Positions 10,970-24,238 of a DNA stretch of 64,000 nt are shown in pieces. Every line of letters begins with the position of its first letter. Position 1 is the first letter of the stretch. This DNA is from Nephromyces sp. MM_2019 (taxonomy: Eukaryota > Apicomplexa > Aconoidasida > Nephromycida), in assembly GCA_015657535.1 (NCBI GenBank), contig JADHZB010001348.1:46740-110739 (forward strand), in the 5' to 3' direction. Both the position numbers and the translations under genes were made by a program. Below the pieces are notes generated by a model. That model saw nothing but the letters and a program-made list of their open reading frames with translations. It did not search any database and was not told where the DNA came from.

Positions 10970-13900
10970 CTAGGGTTTATTACGACAATTGGAAGGGACA
11001 CATGAAACTTCTGCAGGCCCACGAATGGATTTTCGTATTCTTTGGCTGAGGCAAGTGTAGCTACGTATAAGGGAAGTATCTTCGGTATACTGTGTATGTC
11101 CTGCAAGCAGCTTGCAAAGCTTTTTTGTTTGCACCCAGATATATACTGCCACTTGGCCAGTAAATGCAACCATGAATACCTAAAATCACTTAAAAATAAG
11201 GAATAACTTGAGGATAGAACTCTTAAATTTCTGCTAGAATATACTTAGGAACAGCTTTTAACGTCTGTAGGCTACCAGCAAGAAATTAGTAGCATGAGCA
11301 TAGCAGCAAAGAATATGAGAATGAAGCAAGCATTGTATTAAAATGTGTAAAGAAAAAATCTTTATCGCAAGTCACTCGTCCACGTAAATTCTCCGCTGCA
11401 AGGCATGTGCACTGTTTCTGTGAGCCTTCATTCATCACAGAAAAGTTGAAAAAGCAGCATTACTAGGCAAATACCATTTTGAGAAAAGTAACTGTGAAAT
11501 TTTGTGCAGCAAAAAGAGAGTAGCTATACGAGTGAAAAAGCTCAGTAGATGAAAAAAGTGGCCGTAAATTTAAAACAAAAAGTACTGGAAAAACATAAGC
11601 AAAGCATACCGGGTTGGAAAAAAGAGATAGTATGGTAGCAATGAAAAAGAACTTCAATGGAACAATCAGAGAGATAGCATACCTAGCATTACGCTATGTA
11701 TTTTTCCTAATTCGTTTCCGCATGCTATTTGGTTCCCATTATACATCAAAAATTAGTAATAAACTCACATCCGAAGCAAGTCTGCTAAGCAAGCTCATAT
11801 CGCGGAAGATTTTCAAGGCATAGTTGATAAAAATTAACGAGGCAGCGCCGTCTCCTAGGGTGAAATACATGAAGCTGTCCTTAAACAGATGCGAGAGGCC
11901 ATATATTATCACTTCTGCGGTGAAATAGCAGAGCACAGCTACTTGATAAATCCGAAACATACGCATTACCGAGATTGTACTCTCAAACATCTGAGGAAGT
12001 GCTAGCGATTTTGCAATGAAAATCCTCGCCTAAAAGAAAAGGAGAATTTTAGTTATTGGCCGAAAGAGTGCTTTTGGTCCCAGTAACTGAGCGGGTACTT
12101 AAGATGTAAAAGACTCTCTTAAGTTTTCTCTAGTCTGTAGATAGATGCTCTAGTAAACAAAGCTCAATGATGAGTGCTTTACCCTCATCTTCAATGAAAG
12201 AGGGGTAGAAATTTTTTTAAAAATCACAAAGCAACAAAAAATGATAATTTTTTGGTACAAGAAAGGCAACAGGGAGAAAATTTAGATAGTTTTTTCGCAG
12301 CAGAAGATAATTGTTTTGCGCCTCTCTTTGCCAGATTCTAAATTACGGATAAAAATTTTCAATAAGGTAGAACGCCTCAATTCCGTACGTAAACAGCAAA
12401 AATCTTTAAAGTCAATTCGAAAGCATAGAGTCCGTCAGAAAAGCTTCGATGGTGGCTTCTTGAAAAAACTTTCAGCAGGAAACGCATATATTCACAATTA
12501 ACGATACATACATCAAAAATTATCAAGGAAAACGAGAAAAAAAAACATTACAAAGGTATACAGCTGGTCTGAATGTTTTGTATTAAAAGGATTAGAGATG
12601 GGTACCATAATATGCTCTCTAGTTGGCAATTCAGCGTGTTATTCATCAGAAAATTTTTCCAACCCGAGACACACCGGTAAAATTTTTTTGAGACTTAGCT
12701 ACTAAAAAAAAGCAGTTAAAAAGAACCTAGCTTCAAATTTTACTGTATAATATACCTTCAAGATATTATGTGTCTTCAAACAAATTACTGCAGTAAGCGT
12801 GCCAAGAAAGAAGTACATTGCAGTATAAATTAGGCCAATGCTATCCCTTAAAATAAAAGTCAGCGGAAGGAGGATTTGAGGAATGCTCAGCTGTACAGAG
12901 TAATATACATTAAAAAATTCTTATGAAACAGCGTCTTTCAGCTAAAACTTAAAACTAGCAATTGCGGCTCTCTCATGATTAGCACGGGTGACAGAAAAAA
13001 AATATCCGAAGCATAATTATGATGCTTTCACCTCTTCATTCCTTAGCTAAAATAAAATCGGTAAAAAAGCTTTGAAAAATATATTAGACTATGAGTAGAA
13101 AGTAATCGCTTGATTAATTTAGGGGTCTCTGAAATAAAAGGTCATCACTACGAGTACTTAAAGCAATTTTTCCAGACTACAAAATCTTTTTACAGCATAT
13201 TAAACGATTTAAATTGAAGAGTGAAAAATAGCACGAATTTTCAAACTGCTTTTTATCTTGATTATGTACTTCACCCTGGAGTGAAAATCCAGCATCCTTT
13301 CCCTTTGCATATTTAGCTACTTTGCAATATATTTGACGTTAAAATGGAGCATCCATTATCTTTGAGAGGACTCATAGCCCTAAGCTTACCACTCCAAAAA
13401 TAAACCACCGTTCCTTTTTCGGCATATTGCTACGGCTGAATTGCCAACCAAAGCTAGTTGCTAAAAGACAGCAAAACAAGAGGTTGTAGTACAGAGCCTT
13501 GCAGAGAATGGTAGCGACAAACAAAACCAAAGAAAACCATTGCTGTATCTGTGTTTGAGCAGACCATAATATCAATTCAAATATTTCCGAGGATCCCACA
13601 AAAGTTGCCGAAAGGAGCATCGTGTAGCTCGCTATTCTGCCTCCTCGTGTGTTCACAACAATCGCCACTTTCTGTATCCAGAAGGTAACAGCAGCTGCCC
13701 AGAGCAGCGCAGCTGCAATGCGAGACCAAAAAATATTCTTTCGCAGCGTGGAGGTGATTGAGCTCATCTTAACAGGAAATAATCCAAATTTCCACTTTTC
13801 ACTATTTGAGCCACGGATATAAATCCCCTCTTTTTGATATGAAACATATTCTAATTCTTTGGGAGGCGTATAGAGCTTCCTATAGTGATGCCGATGATAG

Positions 13901-14958
13901 CAGCAGGGAGTACGGCAACTGAAATTAGCAGTTGGAGTGCTTCTGAAGTCCATAATAGCACGGGAATGCGAGGTACCAGCAGTTTTGATGCTGCTACAGT
14001 TAGTTTTGGCCTGATAATTCTGTTTATTTTGTCCAAGCAGCACTTCATTCGTAAATATATAGCTGACATTATTTTTGCCTATATTTTTTAAAGAACCATT
14101 TTCTAATTTTACAACAGCCTCGTGATTCGATGGGGGAAAAAATTCTCTGCAAAGTGTAGCTCCCCTGTACGAGGTGAAGATGCTGCAGGAAAGCAACGAA
14201 GCCCAACTTCTTTCCCAACCCAGTAAGCAGCCTTCTCCTATCCTTCTTCCAATATTCTTGCACTCAATTGATGGCCAAGTCTCGAGAAAAACCAAAATAT
14301 CCGGACGAGAATACAAGGATTCAGGATATCTTCCCTGCCATTGCTCAAATAAAGATGCACAGGTACACGTTTCCCATGCATTTTCTTTGCAGGAGAAACA
14401 ATTAAGAACACGCGCATCGTGCTGAATCCCCCTTGTTCTTTCTTCTATGTCTGCTGTTGTGCGCAACTTTATAGCTAGCCCATTTTCATACCGTTTATGA
14501 ATGCTAGAAAAGTGGTTTAGTGGCATGTAAATATTTACATTTTCCTTTCCTCGTTTCCTAGATGGATATACAGCGAAGTCAATTGAATACTTTGAAGGAC
14601 TAAATCCGTAGTAGCATTTTCTTGGATAGCAATCGTTTATAGTATGGGTGAAGCAAGACATATAGGTATTTACATCCTTAAAATCCAGTAAGTAATCTAA
14701 AGAAGAAGGAGCGTCATCTCTACCCTCAACCAGGGCTGCTGCGGCTGGAGTTGGTAGACTAACTATTATGTGATCAAATAAGCGAACTTGCCTGAAGGAA
14801 GTTCTATCTATGAGAACATGCTCTCCCAAGATATACCACAAGTAGCAGATGCAATGGATGATAGTTTGCAAATGTAAATAAATACACAACGCTTGGGAGC
14901 TATTATTCCGGCTAGTCGTGCCCCTGACAAACGGCATGATGATCACCTTATCTAGCAC
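10970..14958 (-). CDS. Predicted seven-transmembrane protein with large N-terminal region
   Basis: Minus-strand exons: 14958-13390, 12890-12756, 12029-11769 and probably 11179-10970 (stop). All joins are phase 0, with donors GTAAGC, GTATAT and GTGAGT and acceptors TGTACAG and CTTTTAG; about 724 residues. The start is ATG 14958, or a second ATG eight codons in (MPFVRGTT). A hydrophobic stretch at about residues 30-45 could be a signal anchor. The next ~360 residues are hydrophilic, Cys-containing and carry NxS/T sites, fitting a lumenal or extracellular domain. Seven hydrophobic helices follow: about 409-433, 442-467, 474-500, 518-540 (across the first junction), 543-563, then two in the 87-residue third exon. 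The order (large ectodomain, seven helices, short tail) resembles GOST/GPR107, intimal-thickness-receptor or Plasmodium serpentine-receptor proteins, but I see no diagnostic motif. The last exon is the least certain part. Confidence 0.7.
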
Positions 14959-17900
14959 GCTTCAAACTTTTTTGTTTTATTACCTACGTGGGCCATAACA
15001 TGTTCTAGAGAAGTGTGGTATTTTAAATCCATGAAATACTTTCCTATTCATCGGAAAAAAAAGGTAAAGTGATAATTTGTTACGCATGCTGCATACATCA
15101 TAGAGCGGCACCTGTTGAATGGCTATAGAGAGCTTGATATTTTTAATCTGACCCTAAGCGGTTACCACCAAGATAATTGAGTTTATATGGAGATTTGAAA
15201 TTTTAATCTATTTTTGATGATCGCATGGTAATATCCACGTATGAAAAAATTCTTTTTATTATATCATCGTAGAAATAGTTTACGCACTATTTGCGCTTTG
15301 TGATACTAAGTTTATGCTTTGCCTGCATAAAAATATTATCAGCATTTATAAAAGTAGCACGAAGTTTATATTTTTAGAATATTGATGAAACCAAAGCTTG
15401 GGTAATAGAATTAAAAAAAGTACGAACATAAGTTAATATAAACTGGGCCATTACTTACAAAATGTATGAAGGAATAAATTCATCGAAGAAAAGTGAACCT
15501 AGTCGTTATTTTGTAGCGATAGACACGAATAAAAAACCTGCCGCTAACCGTCCGGAAACTAATTTAGCACGAAAAAAAACTTGAGCTACCAAAAAAATTT
15601 TAACACAAAGAGTGAAAATTAAGTAGATCTACTTTACCTATCACAAAAAGGTTTGATAATCAAAACAGCATAATTTAACTATACTCTAAAGCGCTTTTTA
15701 CCGTTCCAATTTACCTTTCGGTTAAAGCTATTAAAATAACGAAGGCAACGCGTTCATCAAAAAACAATTTTATAAGACGAATAAATTAAAGGGCTAAGTT
15801 TTATCGGAACAACTTATGCAATGTGATGTGCATACAATTCAACAGTATATAATTATGGTACAATATAATGCATCTCCCTTGATTCCCTGTCTGCGAAAAT
15901 GAGTCACCAGGCACCTCAAAAGAAATTTACGAATCCCCCTTAGTTTTATTCCTTCATAAATAACTAAATAAAAACAGACTTCCTAAAACTCAGCCATATA
16001 TATTAGCAGTATTAAACAGTCTTGAAACTCCCTTACATGCGCAGCACGTTGGTTGGCACATTACGAAAATTCACACAAAAATAGTGGAAAAAGTGGTTCC
16101 CAGATTTACTTTTGAAATTGATTTCGTCAATTCAACTCTGAGCTAGATATTCCTGGATCACCCCGTATAATCCAGGAATAGATTTAGCTTATAAATTGCA
16201 AAAGGCAAGGATTTCTTTATATATGCGGCCACACGGTCAAAATAAACGAGTTCTGTCCAGATGTTGGGATATTTCGAGAGCCACGCGATACAAATGTTTC
16301 CCTATTTATGAATTTGATCATTTTAACGTATCAGTTTGCAGTATATATTAATATTGGAAAGCGGAACTCGGCCATCTCCATTTTGTAGAAAGCTGTTCTA
16401 ACCCGATTCTGATAACAGCAGACTGAAATCTTAATTAGGGACTTCGTCTCCTGGCTAATATACACAAAAAAAATGGAGGGAAACTCGAGAAGGAATTGAA
16501 GGACCGCAAGATAAGCGCGCGTTGGGCAGCGATAGTATATATTGGGGTGGAAGAAACTGCTGTGTCAGCCAAAAGATTTTAAGGATATGTATATCTACAC
16601 AGGGGGGAAAAACAGAGCGAAAAAATTATTTACGCCATGCAATCAAAAAAATACAGTAAGGTTCCACCTTTGCGTAGTCCATCATACTTCGAGCGTGTTG
16701 GATCACATCCCTTCAAGCGATACAATACATCAATCTACAATTTTTCCTTTTGGAGGCGTTGCTCCATTTAGTGGCTAGGGTAGACATTATCGCCGATGTC
16801 CATTTTACTTGCTCGTATAAACATTGCTTTCCGTTTCAGTGGTTGTGCACCTAGAGTCCTTAACGGTCTTGAGTGCGACCTCAATTTAATTGGCTGGTTA
16901 CAGCCATGCTTAGACAAACAAATTTTCCGGGCATGGAATTAAAACAAGCTATATAACATCCCAAATCTCTCATGAAAGTCTTTTAGGTACAACCAATGCA
17001 GCTTTACCTTGCATAATAGAAATGCTTAGCAACAAAATGTTAGTTCACATTGGCATACTTACAGCTTCCTTGTTCCCTCTACTATAGCTTTTGTTGCATT
17101 CGCAAGTAAACCGCACGGATCTTTATCCTTAGGAAAGCGCTCTTAAATCGGCTTATTTAATTCTTATTCATAGCGTGCTCTTCAGAAAGAAGTTAATGCT
17201 TGCATACGCAGTGTAGATTTTTGTGCATAGCGGTTTTAAAATCGATAAGCTGCTTTTACAAAATGTACAGCGGAATATTTTTTCTACAATTTTTCGTTCT
17301 AATAGAAAACCTGCACGCTTCTCAGTTTAACGAATAAGAATTCAAAAGCTCCCCAGTTCTGCAAACTATTGGAGAAACTTGCTATGTGGAGGGCATATAA
17401 CCGTCGTGCAGGGGGGGAGGAATTTTAGACTAATCTCTTTTTGCAGAAATTGATTGGCTTTCATTACAATCGTTAAAATTCTTAATTGCTTATATATGTG
17501 GCATCATACAAGTCTCAGCAAGACAAAAATATGCTGGTATCAGTGTAGAGGTTCCTCTTAAAATGTGACCTCTAGAATATACAAATTTGTGTGTGAAAAT
17601 ACTGTAAACCGCTGTTGTGGTAAATCTAGACGTGATTATAACTACAAAAATATAAAGGGCCTAAGCATACGCGAGCCCATGAAATTGGGGTGCTTTTATA
17701 TTTTTTTTGCATTAGCAGGGCATCAAAACTAGCTTCATATATTAAAAGAGGAAAAGCTCAAAAAAAGCGATACCAGATTTAGAAAAAATATCGGATGCGA
17801 TACTAATGAGAAAAACGCAAAGTGCATTGGCTCCACAGGTGACACGAAAGTAGTAAATTTTTGAGAAATCATAGATAATTTCAAAAATACTGGAGCAGCT

Positions 17901-20900
17901 TCATGAAGTTAATCATTCGCTCCTTGAGCAAGGCTATCATGGCATTGTAAAAATTAATGTGGCCTAGAAATCTTACTGCTGCGTTCACTTTAGTAATCTT
18001 TGTTTTGAAATTGCACTTCACCTGGCAGCTTTCTGTTTATGCAAGTGGACTATTCTTAGTAGCTTCTATGCAACTGTGCGCCCATCTGCGCTTCCAGTTG
18101 TGTAGTTTTTTTTTTCATTCATTTTGAACTTTTGAAAATACGCATATTCCTCAAGAATGCCGCGTTCAGCACAACATTTTCACGAATCGCTTGCGACATA
18201 TAGCAAGTGCAACTTCAGAAAATTTCGCTATAGTTCCTGTTTAACTTTAAGTTACTACGGCAAGAATATGGAATTTCTTCATCTACACCTGTCAGTTAAG
18301 ATAACAGAATGAAGAAAGCGCTGGAGTATCTGCAGGTAGCTTAAGCAGAATTCACGTGCTCCGTACAGACAAGTACTGCAAAGTTCAATAAATCTAACAA
18401 GATGTTTATGGATCAGTTATGCCAGTCTTTTTTAAGAAACCCAAGAATATTTTTTACTATTATGGTGGCTGCTATCGCCAACAGTTTCTTCGGGCTGCGG
18501 GAAAACATATTTACTACTAGTACATCCGACGCTTATTGCAACCTCATAATTATATTAGGTAAAGCACGTTCCATCCGAGTATCCAAATTCAAGGTAGCAC
18601 AGAGGGGTCTAAGAATCGATTTTTAGCAAGAAGGCAGCCAATAAACGGCATTATTTTATGTAAATGTTTTGTGCATTGTTAAGAAATGCTTGTTTATAAT
18701 CTGGAGTAACACTAACCGGATCTCCTCAGTTTCCTATCGAAAATTTGAATGAGAGGCACCAACTTTAAGTTCTGGTGGAAAAGAGACTTCATATAAGCTC
18801 ACTCATATAGCATCAGCCGTAGCTTACCTGGTTCAACCCATGGGCAGGCGTACTGTATTTATTGAAACTTTTGAGGAATACAAACAACGAAAACAATGTT
18901 TCAGATAGTGGCTTGTAAATACCTGCCGGGCAGCTGTACTGCGTTTAATTAGCAGAAAGCTACGCTAATCTACGATATTTTTTCTTCTGCAGAGGACGGA
19001 GGAATTGGAAAATATTTAGCTATGAATCATGGGTAGTACTATGCGTCTCACAATTCTCCTTGATTTAACCTGGTCAATCAAGTACAGAAAACTAAATGGC
19101 TCTAAAGCGATGAAAATTTTGGTTTCAATGGGCCTCTAAAATTTTAGTAAAAATAATGTAGCGTTTGTGCCAATCAAGATAAGTCCACCTAGCTACAATG
19201 AAGAATAGCAATAGTTACAAATAACAAGAGCAAAAATAAACGCAGCTTAACGTGGAATCAAAGAGCAAGAATTACCAATTACCAGAACTTAACGGTGGCC
19301 ACTTTACTCGCTTGTAGGTATTTTCATAGTGTCAAACTCTTGGGACCTTTGAATTACTTGCCTAAAGCCATAAAAATGCACATAGCTTCATAGTTGAAAC
19401 CATGTGACGAATTATGCGTTACGCCTCGGTATTTTCAAAACCCTGCAATAGCATATTTTTGCAAATGCTGTGGGAAGTGCAATAAGACATTTTATGACAA
19501 TGTTTTTACCGAGTAGAGCACATAACCCGCTCCCCTTTCCGGTTGGCAGGGAAGCTTCATGAATACTCAAATAACTCTGCTTGAATGCTGACGAATTTTC
19601 CTGTGGAACTTCTGATAATCAAAATTAGTGCGGGTTTCATGAGGATTTTAAAAAGGTAAAGAAATGTATGTTAAGCTCATTTTCAGTGCTAAAATGAATT
19701 TTTAACAATAGAAAACGTGCGGTGTACACCTGCTATGTAGCTTTGTAATTTGCTACTTTCCCAAGCTACAGGGCCCCCTGTAACTTGAAAGGAAGCAATC
19801 AAGGTGAATTAGTAATGCTTCTGCCAAGACTGGCACCACCAGCACCCACGGTTCCGGGAAACCGCTAATAGCACAATGGCAAAAAGATCCCACTAGACGG
19901 AAATTTCGTATGCACATGGTTCTGCTAGGCACTAACCGTCACTACCATCTGTTAGGTGCTAGCCGTCACTACCACCTGTTAGGTACTAAGCGTCAGTACC
20001 ATTGTCTGGGCATTATTTTCAGATGAAAGGACTTGCGGCGACCGAATCATCTAAAACTGGGAATAAGGGCTTTCAACAGTACCGGTGTCTCGCGGGTACC
20101 TTTTGCGGAAGCAGATGCGGGGAGCACAGCTGGCAGCTTTAACACACATCGTTGGTACTATAAAATACGTTCGGTGCTTGTGCATAGCTATTAGCGTGAT
20201 AAAACTTCTGAGAATACGTATAGGTCATCCCATGCGAGGCCGCTTATATCACCCGACATGAATCTATCGCCTGCCGCCATATTGCGTCGAGCCTTATTAA
20301 GGGCTATAACACCCCTTCGTGGGCTTCGCAGGGCACGAATGTACTTCGTCCGGAGGCACGTGTGCCAACAGGGCAGTCAGGAACCCAGTTGGAGCTCGAA
20401 GCAGTACCCTGCAGAGTCGTCAGCACTCGCTAAGGGAGCCTTGATATTACGAAATTTTGCAGCATAGGTACTGGGTTGCAAGCATCGCTCTCAAAGTGAA
20501 TGGTATCAAGATACCTCGCGAGTGGATAAGTGCGGTAGCTATTCACAGGAATTCTTTCCAAAGCATTATAGGTAGTGGTGATTTTGGCACACTCTCATGG
20601 ACGTTCTCGTCTACATTCTTAAATGTTTACTTACATTCTGTGATTTCACCGCGTAGGTCCCGAATTTAAAGAGCCTTCAATGCACCTACATGCAGACGTG
20701 ACAGTAGTGCATTATTCGTGGTCAACTCTGGTACAAACGGATCTTTACTTTTTATAAACACCATTTAGTCCTTTTTAAGGTACCTGTTATAGTGTTCATC
20801 TTGGGGAAAAATATTTTATCGCGCTCTACATTTTTCGGACTTGTTGCGTTATTTGTTTGTTCACACGTACCCCTTATATTTTGAGGTATGAGCTTTAAGA

Positions 20901-22425
20901 CTAGAAAGTGATGTCTGCAAGACACTAGTACTCGCTTGCGTTTTCCAGAAAAAAGAAACAGATTTTTTCGTATTTGTCACAACAGTTTGATCGGATTGCG
21001 TTTTCCCTGGCTCATGAGGGTGCTTTTCTAGAAGGTATGCGCTTCTGATTGTGTATTAGTTATTTGGGGTTAATCAGGTGGCCTTCTAACGATGTTAATG
21101 AGCTCCATAGTGATTACTGGGACATTCCAAGCCTTTTTGGTTCCTCGTGTACCTCCTTACAGTGAATGTGGTTTTTTGTTCACCCTTGTGCTTTTGTGAC
21201 ACCTGCACCTGTGCTGTGTTCCGCTAGTGGTGAGGTTGAACTCGAAATAACCTGTAGAGTATTAATCTAACCATGTAGTAACGCATTTTATTTTTGTTCA
21301 AACTTTTCGGTGACCCTTTTTTTTTGCCCTGAAAAGAAGTAGCAATCTAGCCATCTTGTAACATTTTTTTTTTCGTTAACACCTTCCAGTAACTCGTTTT
21401 CTTTGTCCTGAAATGTGTGTAGCTACACAGACCTTGGTGGTGTTTGGTTTGAGGGAATTAAGAAAATGTTTGTCAATTTTGCGATAATTGATTTTATCTG
21501 CATGTTGGCTTATTTCCAAGTACAAAAGCTTGTAGGAATTTGGTTCACGGGAAGTGTGTACTTAGATTTTTTTTGTTCTTCTGAAGAGCCGATTATTTTG
21601 CAGCCTTTGCATCGCCTGTATGGTGTGTGTTTATCTAAGTTCTGCGTGAGCTGCTCAGACACTAGGACTAGAAAGCTTTTGCAGGCTTTTTGCTGGAAAT
21701 ATTATATTATATTTTTGCGACTGTCAGACTCTCTGTAGGTCCCGTTTCATGTGCTTATGAAGGTGTTACTGTATAGAGAAGCTCCAAAATTTTTTTTTTT
21801 GGAATTTCTCTCCAACGTTAATTCTTATTGGAGGGTTTATTTCATTATAATTTTGTGCTGTTTTTTGTCATAATTTCACATAGCAGGTTTTAGAGCTTTA
21901 AATTCGGGTTTGTATGTTTAGTTTGATTTTGAATAATTTTGTACTATTCTTACATTTATGATATATTAGATGGTTTTTTAAAGCCCTCCAAAATTTCGTC
22001 TTGAACCCCTTTGTCGAGTCTTTGTGTTTTTTGCTTATTAATGTATCGCAATAGGCTTCTAGTGACCCTGATTTTGCCCCACTTCTGTCAATGCATTAGT
22101 TCACTTGTTACCCGAGTCTGCTGCTTATTAAAGGGCAATGGCTTACTCTTTAGATTGTTTCCACGCTTCACAGTGATTACCTCCTGTACTGCTGTTGTTG
22201 ATGTTTTTGGCTGATGAGTTTGTCGCCACTTTGAATGAGTTAGGAATAGCATGCGTGGATTGCCCATAGCCTCGAACTTATTAGAGATGTCATGAATTTT
22301 TTCTTTTTCCTTGTTTATTAATTGAAGGTGTTTTTTTATGCATTGTTTTTTTGTGGTTTTGCACGGTGTTTTCAATATTCTATGGGCGATAAGGTGAGGC
22401 ATTGAGTTATTTTTTAAATCTGCAG
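14959..22425. other. Long region with no supported gene
   Basis: Both strands are densely interrupted. The longest frames (16542-16778, 18402-18626, 20258-20467, 21415-21738, all plus) lack recognisable domains. 21415-21738 has a mildly protein-like hydrophobic reading and lies upstream of the exon chain at 22.4 kb, so it may be an unrecognised 5' exon. A 27-bp repeat sits at 19922-20002. No tRNA, rRNA or dinucleotide tracts seen. Confidence 0.5.
19922..20002. repeat. 27-bp tandem repeat, three copies
   Basis: Three head-to-tail 27-bp copies start at 19922, 19949 and 19976. Each begins CTGYTAGG and contains GTCAGTACC or GTCACTACC. They differ at only a few positions and overlap no recognised gene. 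Confidence 0.85.
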
Positions 22426-23021
22426 GTTGTAGGAGGCAGATGCGGAAAGAGCTTGTAGGTAAATTTTAGATCCTTTAACTTCCTGAATTCTGTAGTATTA
22501 CGAATAGGAATGTAATTGAAATTTTTTAGCGATTAATTTCACCTCAGAAAATAAAACGTCATGCAAGCTTAGGGAAGTCTTTACAATGATGATAGTTAAT
22601 TTTACATTTGCACGATAATGCTTTGCCCGGCATGATTCTGTATTGATACATAAGATTAGATTACCAAGATGAGAGTTTTAGCATGCTTGTTAGCACCTTG
22701 AAAGTAGAAAGTTATAGACTATTGATTTTGAAAAAAGGCATATGCAGATGCTTTAACCTGCGCATTACCGAGTACGAAAATGTGTGTAACGTTTCTACCA
22801 TTGCCTGGATTGCTGATTTATTTTGTTTCTTGTACTCTCATCGACCAGGCAAAATTTCAGTTACAGGTGATGAAATTGCACGTGTTTTTTTCAAAGGTTT
22901 GTGGTTGTGCTGAAACATCTGTTTTGTTAAGGATTGCATGACATGAGAAATGTTTTTAGTCTGCAGGTTTTCAAAGAACAGTTAAGCTAGATGATTGTGC
23001 ATATGCAACCTACATTTCCCA
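22426..23021 (+). CDS. Partial unrecognised protein: three-exon chain with compatible phases
   Basis: Exons 22426-22458, 22849-22896 and 22967-23021 each follow a plausible acceptor (AAATCTGCAG, CATCGACCAG, TTAGTCTGCAG) and end at GTAAAT, GTTTGT and GTAAGG. They join in phase with no stop. The peptide runs CRRQMRKELV, then GKISVTGDEIARVFFK, then GFQRTVKLDDCAYATYIS, which has the composition of a globular protein. Both termini are missing. A next exon beginning at 23074 or 23090 and another at 23185 (IIPRNFFLKILEDIF or NTQKLLPQNFGRHF, depending on phase) are candidates I could not settle. I do not recognise the family. The chain could be the 5' part of the gene that contains the 23549-24238 ORF. 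Confidence 0.42.
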
Positions 23022-23548
23022 GTAAGGAATGGTGTATTTGATAGTTTATAATAGTGCATTCATGATATTTCCAGTGATTCATCCATCCAGCCGCTCGCTG
23101 GATGATGTGTTAAGTATCAGTTTTTCATCGTGGTACTGAATTGCTAACGCGCGGCTGTTTACCTTGAATTTCCTCTTCTTCAGATAATACCCAGAAACTT
23201 CTTCCTCAAAATTTTGGAAGACATTTTCATTCGTATTGATGTTTCACCTGACGATCTGCATGCCGCTGGAGCTATTTTTAAAATTTATTTGTGACCCTGA
23301 TTTGGTTATTGAATGAGATTCCTAATCAATTATGAATATACATTTATTTGGTTAGCTTCATTAACGATGATTGGTAGTGCTGCATAGAGAGATCCTAGAC
23401 ATTTTAAGTCAATTCTGTGGGAAATACTTGCTCTTATCACCTAGTTGCTCCCTGCTGCTATTACATCAAGATCTGCTTATCCTATGAGGTATACATAACA
23501 TTATTGTTTACTGGCTAGCCTGAGTATTGTTTTCATTTTCCCACTGCC

Positions 23549-24238
23549 ATGCTAATGAAGAACACTGCTTACGAAGTTACAAATCCCGCTGGATTCTCCA
23601 GGCGACATCGTCAGTACATTAAGAGTCGAGCTGATATATATGTTAAAGCAAATGAAGCTCCTCCATTCTCTATTGAAAAGCAGTTCCAAAACGTGAGGGT
23701 AAGTCCCTCACCTTCCGCACCTCAAAATCCCGCTCATTCTTATGATCAAAGTTTCAGTTCATATTCGTTTTATCGGGAGTCTCCTGAACCTGAGCAGGTG
23801 AATTTCTTGAACTTGAATGGGAGAACATCATTCAGTGCAGGTATGCCTTGTTCACCTGTTCTAAGGCCGCGTACAATGCTTAGTAGGAAAAAGGCTGAGG
23901 ATTTGGATGATTTAGAACTTGGACCTCTGTCGGCATACGAGGGTGGAAATGTTGTTACACAATCCCCACAAAAAAATTTCGAGGTTGAAGGCAGGAGGCA
24001 ACCTGTTAGAATCTCCCCCCCCTACCTCCCTACGTATGGTAGGAATGCTGCTGAGTCATCGCCTAGTGACTTAAGCCCTCCTGGTAATACAGGAGGAAGA
24101 GAAGGTTTTAATAGATTCTCCGGCTCACCAGAGCTTACGTTTGCTTTACAGCAAATTCGTTCCCACATTGGCAACATGCCAGCTGATATAGATGACATCC
24201 CTGAACTGACGTTAGAACTTTCTGACAATGAGGAGTAG
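23549..24238 (+). CDS. Hypothetical Ser/Pro-rich protein, 229 codons
   Basis: One uninterrupted frame from ATG to TAG. The N-terminal ~60 residues are basic and mixed (FSRRHRQYIKSRADIYVK). The middle is rich in Ser, Pro and Asn (SPSPSAPQNP, YRESPEPEQ, SPPYLPTYG). The C-terminus is acidic: a likely helix (TFALQQIRSHIGNM), then DIDDIPELTLELSDNEE. No signal peptide, membrane segment or known domain is seen. The look is of a largely disordered intracellular protein, possibly nuclear. The frame stays open upstream to 23519, just after CTGGCTAG, so the ORF may be the last exon of a longer gene, perhaps the chain at 22.4-23.0 kb. An internal GGGTAAGT at 23698 resembles a donor, but the frame beyond it is good coding sequence. 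A GTAAGT follows the stop at 24250. Confidence 0.6.
   Translation: MLMKNTAYEVTNPAGFSRRHRQYIKSRADIYVKANEAPPFSIEKQFQNVRVSPSPSAPQNPAHSYDQSFSSYSFYRESPEPEQVNFLNLNGRTSFSAGMPCSPVLRPRTMLSRKKAEDLDDLELGPLSAYEGGNVVTQSPQKNFEVEGRRQPVRISPPYLPTYGRNAAESSPSDLSPPGNTGGREGFNRFSGSPELTFALQQIRSHIGNMPADIDDIPELTLELSDNEE

Noticed and set aside
13851..14425. Plus-strand frames (13885-14091, 14174-14425)
   Set aside because: They are antisense to the 523-codon first exon of the seven-helix protein, which has good downstream splice partners.
19922..20002. Possible CRISPR-like array
   Set aside because: The repeats are contiguous with no spacers, and the genome is eukaryotic.
20258..20669. Two adjacent Arg/Ala-rich plus-strand frames
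   Set aside because: They have no domain, no splice context and no similarity I recognise; probably chance in a locally GC-richer patch.
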